This document shows positions 24,461 to 33,896 of a stretch of 64,000 nucleotides of DNA, piece by piece. Source of the DNA: Elusimicrobiota bacterium. GTDB lineage: Bacteria; Elusimicrobiota; Elusimicrobia; F11. Location: NCBI GenBank assembly GCA_022072025.1, contig JAJVIP010000007.1:124001-188000 (forward strand). Direction: 5' to 3'. Numbering within the stretch: the first letter of the stretch is position 1; each line of letters starts with the position of its first letter. The notes beneath the pieces are model-generated. The model was not told the DNA's origin. It worked only from the letters and a program-made list of their open reading frames with translations, and searched no databases. The translations under genes and the position numbers were made by a program.

Positions 24461-25652
24461 ACGCCCCTCGAGGATGGGCGCGCATGAGGATTGAAAGAGC
24501 GAGGCTCGCCAAAAATACGAGGGAAGCGCCAGACCAAAATGCCAAACGGGGCCCACCCACGGTCCACAAATATCCAAACAATAAACCTGCGGGGAGCGCG
24601 CACAAACCAACCGTCAAATTGTGAATGCCAAAAGCGGTGGCACGGGATTCATCTGCGACCAAACCCGCGATTAAAGCCCGCTCCGCGCTTTCGGTCAGCG
24701 CGGGATAGAGTCCGTAGAATAGAAAGACCACCAAAACAATCGCCGGGTGAGTAAAAAATCCCAACAAAAGGTAAACGCCCCCCAACACCATCCATCCCAT
24801 CAAGATGGCATGGCGGTATCCGATTCTATCCGCCAGTTTTCCGCCAGGCATCGAACAAAGAGATTTGATCACATGAAGAAGCGCCCACGAGACAGGAATC
24901 CACTTGGGAGCCAAACCGATCGATTGTAGTTTCAACAACAGAAACACATCATTCGCGCTTCCCAACGTGAAGACCATGAGAATCATCAAATATCGCTTGA
25001 ACATGAGAGGCAATGCCGCCGCCAACCGTGGAGTTACAAGGGGCCCTTTGGGTCGAGGCGGTTCATTACTGGCGCGTTTGGCAAGAACGATAAAGTAGAC
25101 CGCACATATCCCCGGGATGACTGAAATGAGGAATAGGGATCTATAATTCCCTGGGTAAAACCACAAAAATAAAGTCGCCAAAAGGGGCCCCACCACCGCT
25201 CCAGCATGATCCATCGCGCGATGGAATCCGAATATGGTTCCACGGCGATGATGATCCACCAAACCTGACAACCAAGCGTCCCGAGGGGCTGTGCGCATTC
25301 CCTTTCCAATCCGGTCGATAAACCTCAATACAAGCACATGCCATGGAAATAGCGCCAAACCAATCAGCGGTCGAAAAAGATTCGCAATGCTATACCCCAT
25401 CACGACAAAGCGAGTCCGTTTCTTGAGGCGGTCAGATAACCACCCAAAATAAAACTTGGCGACCGAGGCAGTTGAATCGGCCACACCCTCGACCAATCCA
25501 ATAAACGCCGCGGAGGCGCCCAGCTGTTGCGCCAAAAAAAGCGGCAGCAAGGGGTAAATCATCTCGCTGGCCGCGTCGGTGAAAAAACTGACCACCCCAA
25601 GAAAGAAGGCGGATTTTGGAATTCCAAAACGGGACAAGCGGTTGGTCAACAT
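24444..25652 (-). CDS. Major facilitator superfamily transporter
   Basis: A 402-residue, 12-helix MFS protein. Seen: FLGVVSFFTDAASEMIYPLL in helix 1, the loop 2-3 motif GWLSDRLKKRTR, the RTAPRDAWLSGL loop after helix 4 and the pseudo-repeat GGKLADRIGYRHAI in the second half. The fold is clear, the substrate is not. The ATG at 25652 is chosen because TATAAT lies 6 nt upstream and the first helix starts just after; the frame is open to 25874 but that part has no membrane helix. Leaderless by appearance. The 231 bp up to the beta-CASP gene hold nothing else recognised. Confidence 0.85.
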   Translation of the reverse strand: MLTNRLSRFGIPKSAFFLGVVSFFTDAASEMIYPLLPLFLAQQLGASAAFIGLVEGVADSTASVAKFYFGWLSDRLKKRTRFVVMGYSIANLFRPLIGLALFPWHVLVLRFIDRIGKGMRTAPRDAWLSGLVDHHRRGTIFGFHRAMDHAGAVVGPLLATLFLWFYPGNYRSLFLISVIPGICAVYFIVLAKRASNEPPRPKGPLVTPRLAAALPLMFKRYLMILMVFTLGSANDVFLLLKLQSIGLAPKWIPVSWALLHVIKSLCSMPGGKLADRIGYRHAILMGWMVLGGVYLLLGFFTHPAIVLVVFLFYGLYPALTESAERALIAGLVADESRATAFGIHNLTVGLCALPAGLLFGYLWTVGGPRLAFWSGASLVFLASLALSILMRAHPRGASMNYS

Positions 25653-25658
25653 TCGGGC

Positions 25659-25664
25659 ATTATA
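25659..25664 (-). promoter_or_regulatory. -10 element of the MFS gene
   Basis: A perfect TATAAT on the minus strand with 6 nt (GCCCGA) to the ATG at 25652. No -35 match at 16-18 nt. Suggests a leaderless transcript. Confidence 0.5.
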
Positions 25665-25883
25665 GAGAAATCTTATTTTGAAACCTTTGATATGAGAGAA
25701 TCGCTCTATGAAATGGAATCGTGGGATCTTTTTTTTATACGAAGAAATGTCTGAAGGCCGCCGTCGCCCCGGCCCAGCTTTTAAGAGGAGTGATGGTTGG
25801 CAAGTGTATAAGCCGGGGCCCAGTCGTTCCGACAGAAGGGGTGATGGGATCCCCTCCTTGTTGGGTGGCGGCAAAACCGCGCT

Positions 25884-27287
25884 ATGAATATCTCCTTACG
25901 CTTTTCGGGTGGGGCTGATGAAGTCACTGGTTCTCGGCATTTGTTGAGCTATGGGTCCGCGCAATTTCTGCTTGATTGCGGCCTCTTTCAAGGCCACCGA
26001 CACGAGGCCATTGAAAAGAACAGATCATTCACCTTCTCTGTCTCCGAGTTAAACGCGGTGCTTCTCTCTCATGCCCACATCGATCATTCAGGCGGCCTTC
26101 CTTTTTTGGTGAAACAGGGCTACAAGAACCCCATACATTGCACGCGACCCACGGTGGATTTGTGCCGGATCATGCTGATGGATTCCGCTTTTCTACAAGA
26201 AGAAGACGCCAAGTTTTTCAACAAGATCCATCAATCCGATGGTCAAACAATTGAGGCGCTCTACACGCGTGAAGACGCCGAAAACGCCATTCGCCGGTTT
26301 GTGCCACATGAATATGGAGAGTTTTTCCAACTGGGAGAGGGCCTTCGGGCCTGTTTTATTAACGCAGGCCATGTGCTGGGTTCGGCCATGATTCAGATTG
26401 AAATGGACACGCCCAAAGGAAAAAGGCGTCTCCTTTTCACGGGAGATTTGGGACGCAGAAAATCAATCCTTATGGAGCCACCCTCCATACCCAATCCAGT
26501 CGATTATTTGCTCATTGAAAGCACTTATGGGAATCGGGTACATGAGTCCATCCGAGAAGCGGAAAAAATACTCGCAGAAATCATTCAACAAGCAACTCAA
26601 GAAAAGGGCCGCATTCTGATACCAAGCTTCGCGCTTGAACGAACACAAGAGATCGTTTTTATTTTAGAGAAACTGCGCCGGGAAAAACGGATTCCACCTA
26701 TTCATATTTATGTGGACAGCCCCATGGCGGTCAACATCACTGAAATTTTTAACCGTTATCTGGATTGCGCCTGTCTTTCTCCGGAATTCAAAACCTATGT
26801 TGATAAGAGAGGCGACCCTTTTGGGCTGGACACCGTCCGCTATATCCGCCTGGTCGAAGAGTCAAAAGCCCTGAATGATTTGCCGGGACAAAAAATCATC
26901 ATTGCGGGCTCGGGTATGTGCGAAGGAGGACGGATTCTTCACCATTTACGCAACAACATCGGAAAAGACAGCACCACCGTTATTTTGGTGGGCTTCCAAG
27001 CCTCCGGCACGTTGGGACGGCGTTTGGCCGAAGGGGCCAAGAAAGTCAAAATATTTGGATTGGAACATGAAGTTCGCGCGCGCGTGCGCCAACTTCAGAA
27101 CTTTTCATCTCACGCCGACAAAGACGATTTACAGTGGTTCATCCGCAGTTTGGACCCTCGTCCCAAAAGAATCTTTCTCGTCCATGGCGATGAGAAAGAA
27201 CGCCAAGCGCTGAGCGAACAGTTGGCGCTTCTGGGCATCGACCGCGTCGAAAGGCCCCGCTTCGGAGATGAATTCCAACTGACCTGA
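25884..27287 (+). CDS. Beta-CASP metallo-beta-lactamase ribonuclease
   Basis: A 467-residue nuclease of the CPSF/YSH1-like beta-CASP family, which processes or degrades RNA. The metallo-beta-lactamase motifs are complete: LLDCGLFQG, SHAHIDHSG, AGHVLGSA and FTGDLGR; the beta-CASP insert shows ESTYGNR, IPSFALERTQEIVFIL, VDSPMAVNITEIF and SGMCEGGRILHHL; the C-terminal RMMBL block has FSSHADKDDLQWF and FLVHGDEKE. No Shine-Dalgarno; a small hairpin (GCGG-CAAAA-CCGC) stands just before the ATG. Single gene, no operon partner. Confidence 0.92.
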   Translation: MNISLRFSGGADEVTGSRHLLSYGSAQFLLDCGLFQGHRHEAIEKNRSFTFSVSELNAVLLSHAHIDHSGGLPFLVKQGYKNPIHCTRPTVDLCRIMLMDSAFLQEEDAKFFNKIHQSDGQTIEALYTREDAENAIRRFVPHEYGEFFQLGEGLRACFINAGHVLGSAMIQIEMDTPKGKRRLLFTGDLGRRKSILMEPPSIPNPVDYLLIESTYGNRVHESIREAEKILAEIIQQATQEKGRILIPSFALERTQEIVFILEKLRREKRIPPIHIYVDSPMAVNITEIFNRYLDCACLSPEFKTYVDKRGDPFGLDTVRYIRLVEESKALNDLPGQKIIIAGSGMCEGGRILHHLRNNIGKDSTTVILVGFQASGTLGRRLAEGAKKVKIFGLEHEVRARVRQLQNFSSHADKDDLQWFIRSLDPRPKRIFLVHGDEKERQALSEQLALLGIDRVERPRFGDEFQLT

Positions 27288-27350
27288 CGTTGTTGTGAGC
27301 TCTCGAAAAGGCCTGCTGATAATTTGCCGGAAAACTTCAGTTACCAATGT

Positions 27351-27378
27351 CGTCATCCTCGCGAAAGATGGGATCCAG
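27351..27378. repeat. Degenerate GTCATTCCCGCG-type repeat
   Basis: GTCATCCTCGCGAAAGATGG followed by GATCCAG resembles the widespread palindromic repeat GTCATTCCCGCGAAAGCGGG...ATCCAG found in many bacterial genomes, with several substitutions that weaken its stem. It lies in the 226 bp between the beta-CASP and glnQ-like stops. Confidence 0.5.
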
Positions 27379-27475
27379 TCTTCCAACTTGTTGGGATGAA
27401 GGATTATGATCTAGATTTCCGTTTTCATACCGTTGAATATTGATCTTGGTCGGTGTGAAAATCCAGGTTGATAAT

Positions 27476-27504
27476 GGTTCTATTTTTCGGAGAATATTAG
27501 AACC
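27476..27504 (-). terminator. Possible terminator after the ABC transporter operon
   Basis: GGTTCTA (27476-27482) and TAGAACC (27498-27504) pair, with further partial pairing inside. It lies 10 nt after the glnQ-like stop. The following minus-strand sequence (ATTATCAACC) has no U run, so this is weak; it may equally serve the convergent beta-CASP gene. Confidence 0.35.
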
Positions 27505-27513
27505 GTATCTCTT

Positions 27514-28176
27514 TCACACAATGCGGCCGTCTTGCATTTCCCAAATACGGTCGGCCACTTTCTCCGCCAAACGGTGTTCATGCGTCACAATCAACAGGGT
27601 CATTCCACTGGCGGACAATTCTTTCATCACATCCAGGACTTCCTGTCGCATGTTGGGATCCAAGGCGCTGGTGGGTTCGTCGAACAAAAGCACACGTGGC
27701 TTCTGTGCCAAAGCCCGGGCAATGGCCACCCGTTGCTGTTGGCCCCCCGAAAGTTGAGAAGGATAGGAACCCGCGCGATCCCGCAAGCCCACGCGCTCCA
27801 GCAATTTCAGGGCATCGAGTTCCGCCTCTTGCGTGGAAGCGCCCCCAATCACGCGAGGCGCCAGCGCTATATTTTCCAGCGCGGTCAAATGAGGGAACAA
27901 ATTGAATTGTTGAAAGACCATGCCCACGGTGGCACGCAACCGTCGCAATTCTTGTTTATGCCCATGCGACAGGCCGGGAACCAAGTGAAAACCCGCGATA
28001 TGGATGCTGCCTTCATCAAAGGCCTCCAAATAATTCAAACAGCGCAGAAGCGTACTTTTACCAACGCCTGAAGGCCCCGTGATCGCGATGGTTTCCCCTT
28101 TTTTTACGAAAGCGTCAATTTGATTAAGAACGAGGCGGGGGCCGTGCCGCTTACACAGTCCGCGGATGGTGATCAA
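27514..28176 (-). CDS. Polar amino-acid ABC transporter ATPase (GlnQ-like)
   Basis: A 220-residue ABC ATPase with the full motif set: Walker A GPSGVGKST, Q-loop VFQQFNLFPHLTALEN, signature LSGGQQQRVAIARALA, Walker B VLLFDEPTSALDP and the switch His (IVTHEHRLA). GlnQ-type enzymes (about 240 aa) drive uptake of glutamine, arginine and similar amino acids. Its start overlaps the end of the fused binding protein-permease by 26 nt, so the two make one transporter. The ligand is not determinable. Confidence 0.9.
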   Translation of the reverse strand: MITIRGLCKRHGPRLVLNQIDAFVKKGETIAITGPSGVGKSTLLRCLNYLEAFDEGSIHIAGFHLVPGLSHGHKQELRRLRATVGMVFQQFNLFPHLTALENIALAPRVIGGASTQEAELDALKLLERVGLRDRAGSYPSQLSGGQQQRVAIARALAQKPRVLLFDEPTSALDPNMRQEVLDVMKELSASGMTLLIVTHEHRLAEKVADRIWEMQDGRIV

Positions 28177-29617
28177 GCTGCAACCTCCTCTCCAAAATCC
28201 TCGCCAAACGCGCCAAAGGAAAACTGAGCGAAAAATAAAAACCGGCGCATAAAAGTCCCGGTATAAACCAACTGCGCATATCGACCGCCGCGATGGTCAT
28301 CCGTTTGGTCAGTTCCACAACAGCGATGACGCCCACCAAAGAAGAATCTTTAAGGAGCGCAATAAAGTCATTGGTCATCGGAGGCAACGCCACGCGAAAG
28401 GCCTGCGGGAAAAGAACATACCTCAAGGTTTGAAGAGTCCCGAACCCAAGGGATTGGGCTGCCTCTGTTTGGCCTCTGGACAAGGATAAAAACGCACCCC
28501 GATATATTTCAGCCTCATAGGCCGCATAGTTAAGACCCAAACCCAACACCGCTGCTTGGATGGCGCTCAACTTAATATAAGGGGCAATGCCGAAATAGAG
28601 AATGTACAACTGCAGAAGAACGGGGGTCCCGCGAAAAATTTCAACATAGGTGGCCGCGAAAAATTTAAAAGGTTGACGGCCATAAATTCGAGTCGAGGCC
28701 AGAACAAAACCCAACGGCACGGCGAGAAGAAATGAACACACCGACAATTGAAGAGTTACCAACGTTCCCTTCACAAACAAAAAGAATTGCTCGAAGGAGA
28801 ATTGCCTTTTCCGGTCCACCCTTCCCAAAGTCGGAATCGATTCGGTTTGCCGATGATCCCACAAATTCCATTTTCGGAGGATCCGTTCAAGAGTTCCATC
28901 GCTTCGCATTCCTAACAAAGCGGCATCGATTGTACCTTTGAGATCACTATCCCCTTTCCTCATTAAGATGACATATACCCCTCTCGCCACTTCTTGAGGA
29001 AGACAATCCACCCCCGGCAAAGGACAACCATAACGGTCTGCGATGATGTTATCCAACAAGACCGCGTCGATTTTTCCATTCACCAAATCCAAATAGGGTT
29101 CCTGCACCCCTTCGTAAATCCCCCCATAGGAGGAGGGGTCGAATCCATTTTTATAGAGGAGGTCATAGGCATAGGTTTGATTTAAGGTGGCCACCTTGCG
29201 GCCCTTTAGATCCTGGAGAGACCGAGCAGAATCCCCCTTTCTAACGGCCAAGGTTTCCGAATAAACATAATAAGGATCGGAGAGAAGGGCTCGCTCCATT
29301 CGTTCCGTGGTGGCCTCAAGGCCATTTAAGGCAATGTCAAAATCGCCCCGTTCGAGCGCCGGAACCAAACTGGACCAAGCATTGTGTTTAAAACTTGATC
29401 GAACCCCCATTCGGCGGGCCAATTCCTCCGCTATTTCCACCTCAAATCCAATAATTTGTTTTGGATTATTTGGATCCTCAAACACATAGGGCTCTCCGCC
29501 CTGCAAGTCCCCCCCCCAAATCAAGGTTCCTTTCTTTTGGATGGTGGTGAGCGTAGATGCCGACAGATAAGGAGAAAAACAGAAAAAGAAGAGAAAAAAA
29601 ATAATAATACTATTCAC
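28151..29617 (-). CDS. Fused amino-acid-binding protein and ABC permease
   Basis: A 488-residue fusion. After a signal/anchor helix, residues about 25-255 are a family 3 solute-binding protein (TIQKKGTLIWGGDLQG, FEVEIAEELARRMGV, RKVATLNQTYAYDLLY, DAVLLDNIIADRYG); residues about 275-480 are a HisM/GlnP-type permease with EIFRGTPVLLQLYILYFG and the EAA loop EAAQSLGFGTLQTLRYVLFPQA. The same architecture is known from Lactococcus GlnP. The binding domain would face the periplasm, tethered to the permease. It starts at GTG 29617 with GGAG upstream and is followed by its ATPase. Confidence 0.9.
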   Translation of the reverse strand: MNSIIIFFLFFFCFSPYLSASTLTTIQKKGTLIWGGDLQGGEPYVFEDPNNPKQIIGFEVEIAEELARRMGVRSSFKHNAWSSLVPALERGDFDIALNGLEATTERMERALLSDPYYVYSETLAVRKGDSARSLQDLKGRKVATLNQTYAYDLLYKNGFDPSSYGGIYEGVQEPYLDLVNGKIDAVLLDNIIADRYGCPLPGVDCLPQEVARGVYVILMRKGDSDLKGTIDAALLGMRSDGTLERILRKWNLWDHRQTESIPTLGRVDRKRQFSFEQFFLFVKGTLVTLQLSVCSFLLAVPLGFVLASTRIYGRQPFKFFAATYVEIFRGTPVLLQLYILYFGIAPYIKLSAIQAAVLGLGLNYAAYEAEIYRGAFLSLSRGQTEAAQSLGFGTLQTLRYVLFPQAFRVALPPMTNDFIALLKDSSLVGVIAVVELTKRMTIAAVDMRSWFIPGLLCAGFYFSLSFPLARLARILERRLQLDHHPRTV

Positions 29618-29630
29618 TTTAAACTCTCCA

Positions 29631-31373
29631 CTAAGATTCCACGTGGCGATAAGGAACTCGAACTCTTAATGCCTTGACATTAAGTATCAGCATCCACCAA
29701 CCAATTAAATATAGACCCAATACAACTTTAAAATAGAAAGGTTGATAAACGATTCTTAATTTCCCGGAACTTTGAAATGTTTCAATTGTGAGTAATTGGA
29801 AATTGTTGGGGATGATCTTTGCATTCCCTTCCTTTATTTTCCATCCCAATAATTGGTTCGTATTAAACTGAATAATGGCTGGAGCATTCGATTCAAACTC
29901 GACTTCGATTTCTCCTGGAATAAAAGATACGAGCTTTACGTCTCCCTTACCATAAACAAAATATACTTCACCCTGATAAGCCGGGTTATTGGATGGTATA
30001 ACCCATGAGGGCGCACAGGCAGGCAATCTGGGGCTTATTGAATTTTTCTCAAGGTAATAGTGACGAGGCAAATTGGCTTTGTGCACAGTTTCGTATATCG
30101 ATTTATTAGAGATTAGTTGGTTCGAATCATTAGGCCGCCCTAAATCTTTAATCCCTTTCCAAAACGGATAATTATGAACAAACAATGATTCTGCCAATAA
30201 CCATAAACCTACTACCTTCCAACTGATTGGGTTTTTCCACTCTGAAAGTATGCGGCAAACGAGAATAATTACGATCAAATAAAAGAGAATAAAAAACCGA
30301 CTTGGGACGCGAAAATTCTTCACATAGGGCAATTGTTCAATGATCCAATATGGATTGAGTGGATAAAACCATCCTGCCCCTATCCAAAGAAAAAGAGTCG
30401 CTAAAAGCAAAAAAGGGTAATTCTTTATAAGAAACTCGCGTCGAAATAGATTTATGGCCAGCAGTAATACTACGACCACTCCCAGGTATAAGCCATATTC
30501 ATGATAACCCCAATGGTCCCCTTTTGTGGGAAATCGGCTTAACAAATGACCAAATGGATTGAGGAAGATATGACTCAAAACATCCAGAGGCAATGACACT
30601 GATTTGATGTAAGGAGTTCGACCACGTAAAAATAATATAGATGGAATAATTTTCGTGGCTGAGAGCCCCAGAAACATGCCCAAGAGAAGCGCGATCTGAA
30701 CTGGCGAGATATTAAGAGGACGAATAAGATTTTTCGGTCGGATAAAAACAGCGCACCCCACAAGTATAAGCGCATAAAAAAAAGCGTAATTCCCGCCATT
30801 GATTAAAAAAAATGCCATCAACAAGAAAAATAAGAACAACATTTTTTTGTTTCGAAACCGTAACGAAGAATAAAAAGCTAGCGGGAGTAGTTGAATTAAT
30901 CCAAAGGGAATGTGCCCTTCTGCAAAATGAAGTGCAAACCAGCTGGAGTTAACGAAAAGCATAGAGCCCAATGCAGATAATAACCAGCGAACTCGGAATA
31001 ATCGAAGTAGGGAATACATTCCCAAACTTCCCAAAAACGCCAAAAAAATAAGTGAAAGTAAATTGGCCCAAGCAGGAGGGAAAAAAACATCAAGCAGAAT
31101 AATAGGGGAAAATATCCGGTTTTGTGGGTTGAATAAAATATCCAAGCCCCCACATAGCCATGGATCGTGTAAAGGAAATTTGTGGTAGGTGAGGACGCTT
31201 GATCTTATCAACAAACTCAGTGAATTAAATTCGTCCCAATCTCTTCCTATAGTTATAGAGGAAAATGAAAAAAGAGGAGTGATAAATGTGGCGATTGCAT
31301 TAAAAAAAAGAACAAGACATAGGCCGTATTTGTGTCTGAGATTAGATCTTGATAATCGATATTGTGTGATCAA
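29631..31373 (-). CDS. Polytopic membrane protein (YfhO/GT-C-like), AT-rich
   Basis: A 580-residue membrane protein with about 10-12 helices in the first 400 residues and a C-terminal periplasmic beta-rich part (FESNAPAIIQFNTNQLLGW). The first-loop acidic residues (TIGRDWDEFNS), HDPWLCGG and the overall layout recall YfhO-like/GT-C polyprenol-linked sugar transferases, but no signature proves it. Base composition is clearly AT-richer than both neighbours, which suggests recent acquisition. It starts at TTG 31373 with GGAGAG upstream, and the stop is 13 nt before the ABC transporter start. Confidence 0.6.
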   Translation of the reverse strand: MITQYRLSRSNLRHKYGLCLVLFFNAIATFITPLFSFSSITIGRDWDEFNSLSLLIRSSVLTYHKFPLHDPWLCGGLDILFNPQNRIFSPIILLDVFFPPAWANLLSLIFLAFLGSLGMYSLLRLFRVRWLLSALGSMLFVNSSWFALHFAEGHIPFGLIQLLPLAFYSSLRFRNKKMLFLFFLLMAFFLINGGNYAFFYALILVGCAVFIRPKNLIRPLNISPVQIALLLGMFLGLSATKIIPSILFLRGRTPYIKSVSLPLDVLSHIFLNPFGHLLSRFPTKGDHWGYHEYGLYLGVVVVLLLAINLFRREFLIKNYPFLLLATLFLWIGAGWFYPLNPYWIIEQLPYVKNFRVPSRFFILFYLIVIILVCRILSEWKNPISWKVVGLWLLAESLFVHNYPFWKGIKDLGRPNDSNQLISNKSIYETVHKANLPRHYYLEKNSISPRLPACAPSWVIPSNNPAYQGEVYFVYGKGDVKLVSFIPGEIEVEFESNAPAIIQFNTNQLLGWKIKEGNAKIIPNNFQLLTIETFQSSGKLRIVYQPFYFKVVLGLYLIGWWMLILNVKALRVRVPYRHVES

Positions 31374-31416
31374 TCGTCTCTCCAGAATTGGACATAAAGT
31401 GTCTGCTAATATCTAA

Positions 31417-31450
31417 GTTGACAGGGATACTCAATCAGCCTACTGTCAAC
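31417..31450. promoter_or_regulatory. Perfect 8-bp inverted repeat upstream of the GT-C-like gene
   Basis: GTTGACAG (31417-31424) and CTGTCAAC (31443-31450), centres 26 nt apart, in the 98-bp gap between the HEAT protein stop and the AT-rich membrane-protein gene. Each arm contains TTGACA in one direction. Could be an operator or a weak terminator; undecided. Confidence 0.35.
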
Positions 31451-31471
31451 TCAATAACTGCTAGGACAGGT

Positions 31472-32554
31472 TCATTTCATGCCTTGCAAGGCTTTTTCCG
31501 CGATGGGCGCAAACCCCTCCAGATTGGACTTTTGAGCGCGAGCCACGGCGGCTTTAATCAAAGGATACGCTCGTTTTTTTATCCGCTCGGTCTTATCAAT
31601 TCCCATTCGGGTGAGGCCCGCCAACGCCCTTGCTGAGACATGGACATCAGAGTCTGGAAGCGCATCGACCAACATTTCCATGGCCCCCAAATTGGGCGGG
31701 TTCATCTCTGAAATCAAATAGGCGGCGCGGTAACGAATCACGGGGTCTTTCTGTTTGAGGTCGAATTTCAAATCCACCAAAGTTCGTCGACGGGGATCCA
31801 ACTTTTCAAGAAGACTCACCAGCCGGGCTCTCGAAGAATATGGATCGATGTAACTTTCTTTTGATTTTAAAAGGTCAACCCCCAAGCGCGGCGCGGCGCT
31901 TTTGTTTAAGAGGCCCAACTCAAACAAAGCCTCGGCAGATTCCAAACGAAAGTCTATGTCTTGAGAATCGAACAACGTGAGAAGAACGGGCGTGGCCTCC
32001 TTGGCGGATTTTCCCATGAGCTTCAACGTCCGCACCGCCGCTAATTTGCCCTGAGGCGGATTCTCATTGATGAAAGCAACGAGAGCGGGCACCGCTTTAC
32101 CCTCCAGTTTGCTTAAAACTTTGGCGGCGGCTTCAACAGCGGGGCCCTCTCCTTTTCTAAATACATCAATAAGGTTGGGAATCGGGGTTTCACCAAACCG
32201 GTAGAGGACCGCCAAGGCTTCTTCTCGTACTTTGGGGTCCGCATCGGTCATGGATCGAATGGCGAAAGTGATCACGTCCCCATTGGCTTCACCCAGTTGA
32301 CGTAAACCGTACAGAGCGTAACGCCTCACCACCGGATTCGTATCGTTTTGGTATTGGGTTAAAGCTTGCACAGTTTCTGATTTAAGTTTGGGAGAAAGTT
32401 TGGGAAGTTTTGAGAGGGCCATGGTCCGCTCATCATCATTGATCGAAACCAACAGGGGAGCCAAGGGCCGCGAAGACAAATAAGTGTACACTCCTCCTAC
32501 CACGACCAAGATGATCAACAAACCCCCTCTAACCAGCCATTTCCTATTCGACAT
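31472..32554 (-). CDS. Membrane-anchored HEAT-repeat protein
   Basis: A 360-residue protein with one N-terminal membrane helix (WLVRGGLLIILVVVGGVYTYL) followed by about nine HEAT/armadillo-like repeats: VVRRYALYGLRQLGEANGD, DPKVREEALAVLYRFGE, AVEAAAKVLSKLEG, DFRLESAEALFELGL and so on. The repeats would face the periplasm and form a binding solenoid. A Shine-Dalgarno (AAGGAGG) precedes the ATG. It follows the GlcF-like gene by 2 nt, so it is in the GlcDE-GlcF operon. Partner unknown. Confidence 0.8.
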   Translation of the reverse strand: MSNRKWLVRGGLLIILVVVGGVYTYLSSRPLAPLLVSINDDERTMALSKLPKLSPKLKSETVQALTQYQNDTNPVVRRYALYGLRQLGEANGDVITFAIRSMTDADPKVREEALAVLYRFGETPIPNLIDVFRKGEGPAVEAAAKVLSKLEGKAVPALVAFINENPPQGKLAAVRTLKLMGKSAKEATPVLLTLFDSQDIDFRLESAEALFELGLLNKSAAPRLGVDLLKSKESYIDPYSSRARLVSLLEKLDPRRRTLVDLKFDLKQKDPVIRYRAAYLISEMNPPNLGAMEMLVDALPDSDVHVSARALAGLTRMGIDKTERIKKRAYPLIKAAVARAQKSNLEGFAPIAEKALQGMK

Positions 32555-32556
32555 CT

Positions 32557-33891
32557 TTACATCCTCCTTTTTTCTAAAACTCTGGTCAGAAACTCAGTTA
32601 TATGGAGCGCCTCAATGGAGCTCCCTTGTTTTCTTAAACCCGACGACAACTGAATCAAACAAGACACACTGGAGGTAACCACAATTTTGCAACCGGACTC
32701 AACAATGTTTTTTATTTTCTCATCTAAAATCGACCGAGACAATTTTGGATGGGTCACACTAAAACTTCCGCCACCGCCGCAGCATTGATCAGAATCATGA
32801 ATGGGAACAATCATAAGCCTCGGTATGGCCGAGAGGAGATCCCGTGGGGGTTGAGTTGATTTCAAACCATATTGAGCTTTACAAGGATCATGGTAGGCCA
32901 CGGGGCCGCCAGTCCAACCGGCCAGTTTCAAATGATTCGTGAGGCCTTTCTCAATGAAAAATGAGGACAACCCGCGCACCCGTTGAGAAATGTCCTGCGC
33001 GCGCTTGAGCCATTCCAGATCATTTTGAAAAAGCGTGGGCCACTCTTTGAGTTGAGCGGCACAGGAGGTGTCATCAACCACGATGGATTCATAATGCCCT
33101 TTTTCAAATCGACCAACGTTTTCCTTGGCCATATGAAGCGCCTGAGACGTGAAGCCAGAACTCGAAGCTGGAAGTCCGCAACACAAAGCCTCAGGGATGA
33201 CCACATCCACTTTAAGCAAATCGAATAATTTCAAAGTGGCCAAACCTATGTCAGGCAATAAATACTGACTTCCACAAACAGGCATATAGGCCACCCTGGT
33301 TCGCTGAAAAGGAGGCAAGGAGGGGGACTGCCGAGTGGGATCTCCTTTTGGAACGAACCGCTTATTGGCGGAAGAATACTCCAGCAAAAATTTAAGTGAC
33401 ACATGATCCATCAACGCATCAGCGGCTTCTGCGGAGGGAAAATACCGACCCAAAAGACCCGATTTTCTCAATAAAAAGGGAAGGCCCAACTTTTTCAAGA
33501 AAAAGAAAAACTTAAGAACCCATTTAAGTCGCTGTGGGAAACAAAGGATTTTTTCAATGAAAAATTTTATTCCCCAAGGTGCGCCACCCTCTTTGTTGAG
33601 ATAATGACGGGCCGTCATCATCAATTGGGCGGTGGGGACTTCCGAAAAACAAACCGAGGTGCATTCCCCACACAACAGACAGGTATCAATGCTTGATTTT
33701 GCGGCAGCGGAATTTTGTACTTTTCCCTCCAGCAAAGCTCGAAACAGTTGGTTTCGGCCTCGGGGACTCAAGGCTTCGTTACCTGTGGTTTTGTAGGTCG
33801 GGCAATAAGACGTGCAAAAACCGCAACGGTTGCATGCCGCCGCTAACTCTTCATACTTTTTGAGGATCGATACCGACTCTTTTGTCTCCAT
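32557..33891 (-). CDS. glcF: GlcF-like iron-sulfur subunit of a glycolate/lactate oxidase
   Basis: A 444-residue protein with two N-terminal [4Fe-4S] motifs (CNRCGFCTSYCP near 20-31 and CLLCGECTSVC near 71-81) and two C-terminal CCG (DUF3483-type) domains (EALCCGLPASSSG; HDPCKAQYG ... DQCCGGGGSF). This is the layout of GlcF, which passes electrons from the flavin subunit to the quinone pool at the inner membrane. It lies 5 nt after the fused GlcD-GlcE gene, so all subunits of the complex are encoded together. The 2-hydroxy-acid substrate (glycolate or D-lactate) is not determinable. Confidence 0.88.
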   Translation of the reverse strand: METKESVSILKKYEELAAACNRCGFCTSYCPTYKTTGNEALSPRGRNQLFRALLEGKVQNSAAAKSSIDTCLLCGECTSVCFSEVPTAQLMMTARHYLNKEGGAPWGIKFFIEKILCFPQRLKWVLKFFFFLKKLGLPFLLRKSGLLGRYFPSAEAADALMDHVSLKFLLEYSSANKRFVPKGDPTRQSPSLPPFQRTRVAYMPVCGSQYLLPDIGLATLKLFDLLKVDVVIPEALCCGLPASSSGFTSQALHMAKENVGRFEKGHYESIVVDDTSCAAQLKEWPTLFQNDLEWLKRAQDISQRVRGLSSFFIEKGLTNHLKLAGWTGGPVAYHDPCKAQYGLKSTQPPRDLLSAIPRLMIVPIHDSDQCCGGGGSFSVTHPKLSRSILDEKIKNIVESGCKIVVTSSVSCLIQLSSGLRKQGSSIEALHITEFLTRVLEKRRM

Positions 33892-33896
33892 GTCCT

